The translations under genes and the position numbers were made by a program. 8,493 nt of DNA from Rickettsiales bacterium. Its GTDB lineage: Bacteria; Pseudomonadota; Alphaproteobacteria; Rickettsiales; UBA1997. Within the stretch, counting starts at the first letter, position 1. Each line of letters opens with the position of its first letter. Of the stretch, positions 7,500 to 8,493 are shown piece after piece. Location of the stretch: contig JAIRSX010000097.1 in assembly GCA_031255235.1 (NCBI GenBank), positions 1-8,493 of the forward strand, written 5' to 3'. Below the pieces are notes generated by a model. The model had not been told where the DNA came from, searched no databases, and was given only the letters and a program-made list of their open reading frames with translations.

Positions 7500-8222
7500 A
7501 TGTTTAAGTATTCTGTTAAAGTTATCGTTGTTTTGCTGTTGTTTGTATCTTTTTCCTATTCAATTGATGATAGTTTTTATGATTTGGATGGAGATGTTTT
7601 AACTACGCAGATCTATGATCCATTGGAAAATTTTAATAGAACAATGTTGGATTTTGATCTGTGGTTGTTGGATAATGTTGGTAATCCAATTGATAACACT
7701 TACAATCTTATAACAACACAAGGGATTAGGAAATCTGTATCTAATTTTGTTACGAATTTGAATATGCCTCTGTATTTTTTGAATTCTGTTTTACAGTTAG
7801 ATCTTACTAATTCCGTTAGGACATTGTATTCTTTTATTTTTAACTCTACATTTGGGATATTTGGTCTTTTTGACGTTGCTGAGCTGGATTACAGAAAAAA
7901 TAATTTCGATAATACGTTGTCTTTTTATGGTGTGCCGTCTGGTCCTTACCTGGTTTTACCAATAATTGGACCAACTACTTTAAGAGGTTTGACTGGTGAT
8001 GTTGTAGAATTGTTTGTGGATCCATTTAGTGGTTTTTACATAGGAAACAGGATTACCAATAATGGAACTTATTTAGTAAAATCGGTATTAAGTGGGACAA
8101 ATAAAATACACTTTGTTTTCATTAATTATTACGATTTAATGAATGTTTCGCTAGATGAATATAATTTTGTTAGGGATGCTTATTTTCAATACAAAAGCAA
8201 AAATAGAGTTTCACGGTTTTAA
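7500..8222 (+). CDS. mlaA: MlaA/VacJ-like outer-membrane lipid-asymmetry protein
   Basis: A 240-aa protein from this start. MlaA works with MlaC and the MlaFEDB transporter to retrieve phospholipids from the outer leaflet of the outer membrane. Family landmarks in order: YDPLENFNRTMLDF (39-52), VSNFVTNLNMPLYFLNSVLQ (80-99), RTLYSFIFNSTFGIFGLFDVA (107-127), FYGVPSGPYLVLPIIGPTTLR (142-162) and VDPFSG (173-178). The ending NFVRDAYFQYKSK is also typical, so the protein looks complete. Residues 1-21 are a signal peptide (MFKYSVKVIVVLLLF, cleavage near SYS). There is no lipobox Cys, although E. coli MlaA is a lipoprotein. The ATG at 7500 is preferred because it opens directly on this signal sequence and has AGG three bases upstream. 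An in-frame ATG at 7455 behind GGGGGA would add 15 residues and is the main alternative. No mla partner genes are in view. Confidence 0.93.
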   Translation: MFKYSVKVIVVLLLFVSFSYSIDDSFYDLDGDVLTTQIYDPLENFNRTMLDFDLWLLDNVGNPIDNTYNLITTQGIRKSVSNFVTNLNMPLYFLNSVLQLDLTNSVRTLYSFIFNSTFGIFGLFDVAELDYRKNNFDNTLSFYGVPSGPYLVLPIIGPTTLRGLTGDVVELFVDPFSGFYIGNRITNNGTYLVKSVLSGTNKIHFVFINYYDLMNVSLDEYNFVRDAYFQYKSKNRVSRF

Positions 8223-8363
8223 TAATAATATTTCCAATCTTTTTTCCATTCACTTTTTGTTATTAATTTCATGTACAATCTCTAGTTATAGTCGTGATAT
8301 TTTCAATGAATCTTGTAGTTCTTTTCCATTTTTCACTCTTTTTATTTTAAATTATGAAGGTGC
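8223..8363. other. AT-rich gap downstream of mlaA, no gene recognised
   Basis: The top strand is pyrimidine-rich with several T-runs. I see no convincing hairpin-plus-T terminator, RNA gene or coding region on either strand. An open frame running on from within mlaA to 8367 has no family resemblance and no ribosome-binding site. Transcription of mlaA may end here without an intrinsic terminator. Confidence 0.5.
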
Positions 8364-8394
8364 TTGACTAGAATATAATTTTATAAATTATACT
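8364..8394 (+). promoter_or_regulatory. Candidate promoter for a gene beyond the window
   Basis: TTGACT (8364-8369) and TATACT (8389-8394) each differ from consensus by one or two bases, with a long 19-base spacer. An in-register reading one base later gives 18. Initiation would fall around 8400-8403, at the G-run before the 12-codon ORF. Confidence is limited by the spacer length. Confidence 0.4.
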
Positions 8395-8403
8395 AGGGGG
8401 TAT

Positions 8404-8442
8404 ATGATAAAACATAGTCGTTTAACTGATATTATCAAATAA
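8404..8442 (+). CDS. Candidate 12-codon ORF (MIKHSRLTDIIK)
   Basis: ATG at 8404 follows AGGGGG (8395-8400) by three bases, and the ORF ends at TAA 8440-8442. It lies directly after a promoter-like element and ahead of an AT stem at 8440-8468, so it could be a leader peptide or the start of a regulated 5' leader for a gene outside the window. The composition shows no amino-acid run that would name a target. Ribosome-binding distance is short, and the ORF may be chance. Confidence 0.2.
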   Translation: MIKHSRLTDIIK

Positions 8443-8468
8443 GAAAAATAATAGGGTGTTTTTTCTTA
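8440..8468 (+). repeat. 9-bp AT inverted repeat after the 12-codon ORF
   Basis: TAAGAAAAA (8440-8448) and TTTTTCTTA (8460-8468) are exact complements around an 11-base loop containing AGGGTG. The left arm begins at the stop codon of the 12-codon ORF. The stem is nearly all A-T, so it would be weak as RNA. It could be a leaky terminator, as the T-run is within the stem, or incidental. Confidence 0.3.
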
Positions 8469-8493
8469 GATTTAAAACATAACATCACAAAGC

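Noticed and set aside
8155..8367. 70-codon plus-strand ORF overlapping the 3' end of mlaA
   Set aside because: Its first part is mlaA in another frame, the remainder has no family resemblance, and it lacks a ribosome-binding site. MlaA itself ends at a normal family position, so this is not a frameshifted continuation.
8288..8433. Direct repeat ATAGTCGT followed by GATATT at 8288-8301 and 8414-8433
   Set aside because: Only 8 and 6 bases with different spacing in AT-rich DNA; probably chance.

Overview
The window comes from an AT-rich bacterium, most likely an alphaproteobacterium, and the base composition would fit a host-associated or reduced lineage. Evidence for this: the Obg GTPase, the leucyl-tRNA synthetase core (for example GTGAIFGCPAHDERD and the MDTFVDSSWYFLRF stretch), the class I ketol-acid reductoisomerase and MlaA all read like alphaproteobacterial family members. 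The tRNA-His keeps the ancestral encoded G-1:C73 pair that, as I recall, many alphaproteobacteria lost but Rickettsiales and some deep branches kept. The exception is TrpRS, which reads like the Firmicutes-type enzyme and may have been acquired by transfer. All assignments are from reading the translations; no database search was made.

Layout. Two transcription blocks diverge from a 50-bp gap at 3366-3415. Leftward (minus strand): trpS, a 98-aa membrane-anchored small protein and obgE form a tight cluster. A separate promoter then drives tRNA-His and tRNA-Leu(CAA), which are one nucleotide apart, followed 24 nt later by a membrane-anchored alpha-crystallin-domain (Hsp20-like) protein. Rightward (plus strand): leuS, a 100-bp leader region, ilvC and mlaA. 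A 271-bp tail holds a promoter-like element and a 12-codon ORF.

Most striking feature. LeuRS is about 100 residues longer than usual because a domain closely resembling an ASCH (PUA-like) domain sits inside its CP1 proofreading domain, at about residues 391-502. The synthetic and editing motifs on both sides are intact, so the enzyme should still charge and proofread. An RNA-binding-type fold placed in the editing module is the best candidate here for something undescribed.

Second signal. The leuS-ilvC gap contains a 14-codon ORF (MVVRNIFILFFMAI) rich in Val/Ile/Leu, inside a perfect 11-bp inverted repeat. This resembles a branched-chain amino-acid leader peptide controlling ilvC, although AT-rich DNA favours Ile, Phe and Leu codons by chance.

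Functional themes are translation (two aminoacyl-tRNA synthetases, two tRNAs, the ribosome-assembly GTPase), branched-chain amino acids (ilvC, with leuS and a tRNA-Leu nearby) and the cell envelope (mlaA, the anchored small proteins). Several genes lack a recognisable Shine-Dalgarno sequence, and the divergent trpS/leuS promoters may yield leaderless mRNAs. No mobile element, CRISPR array or rRNA was seen.
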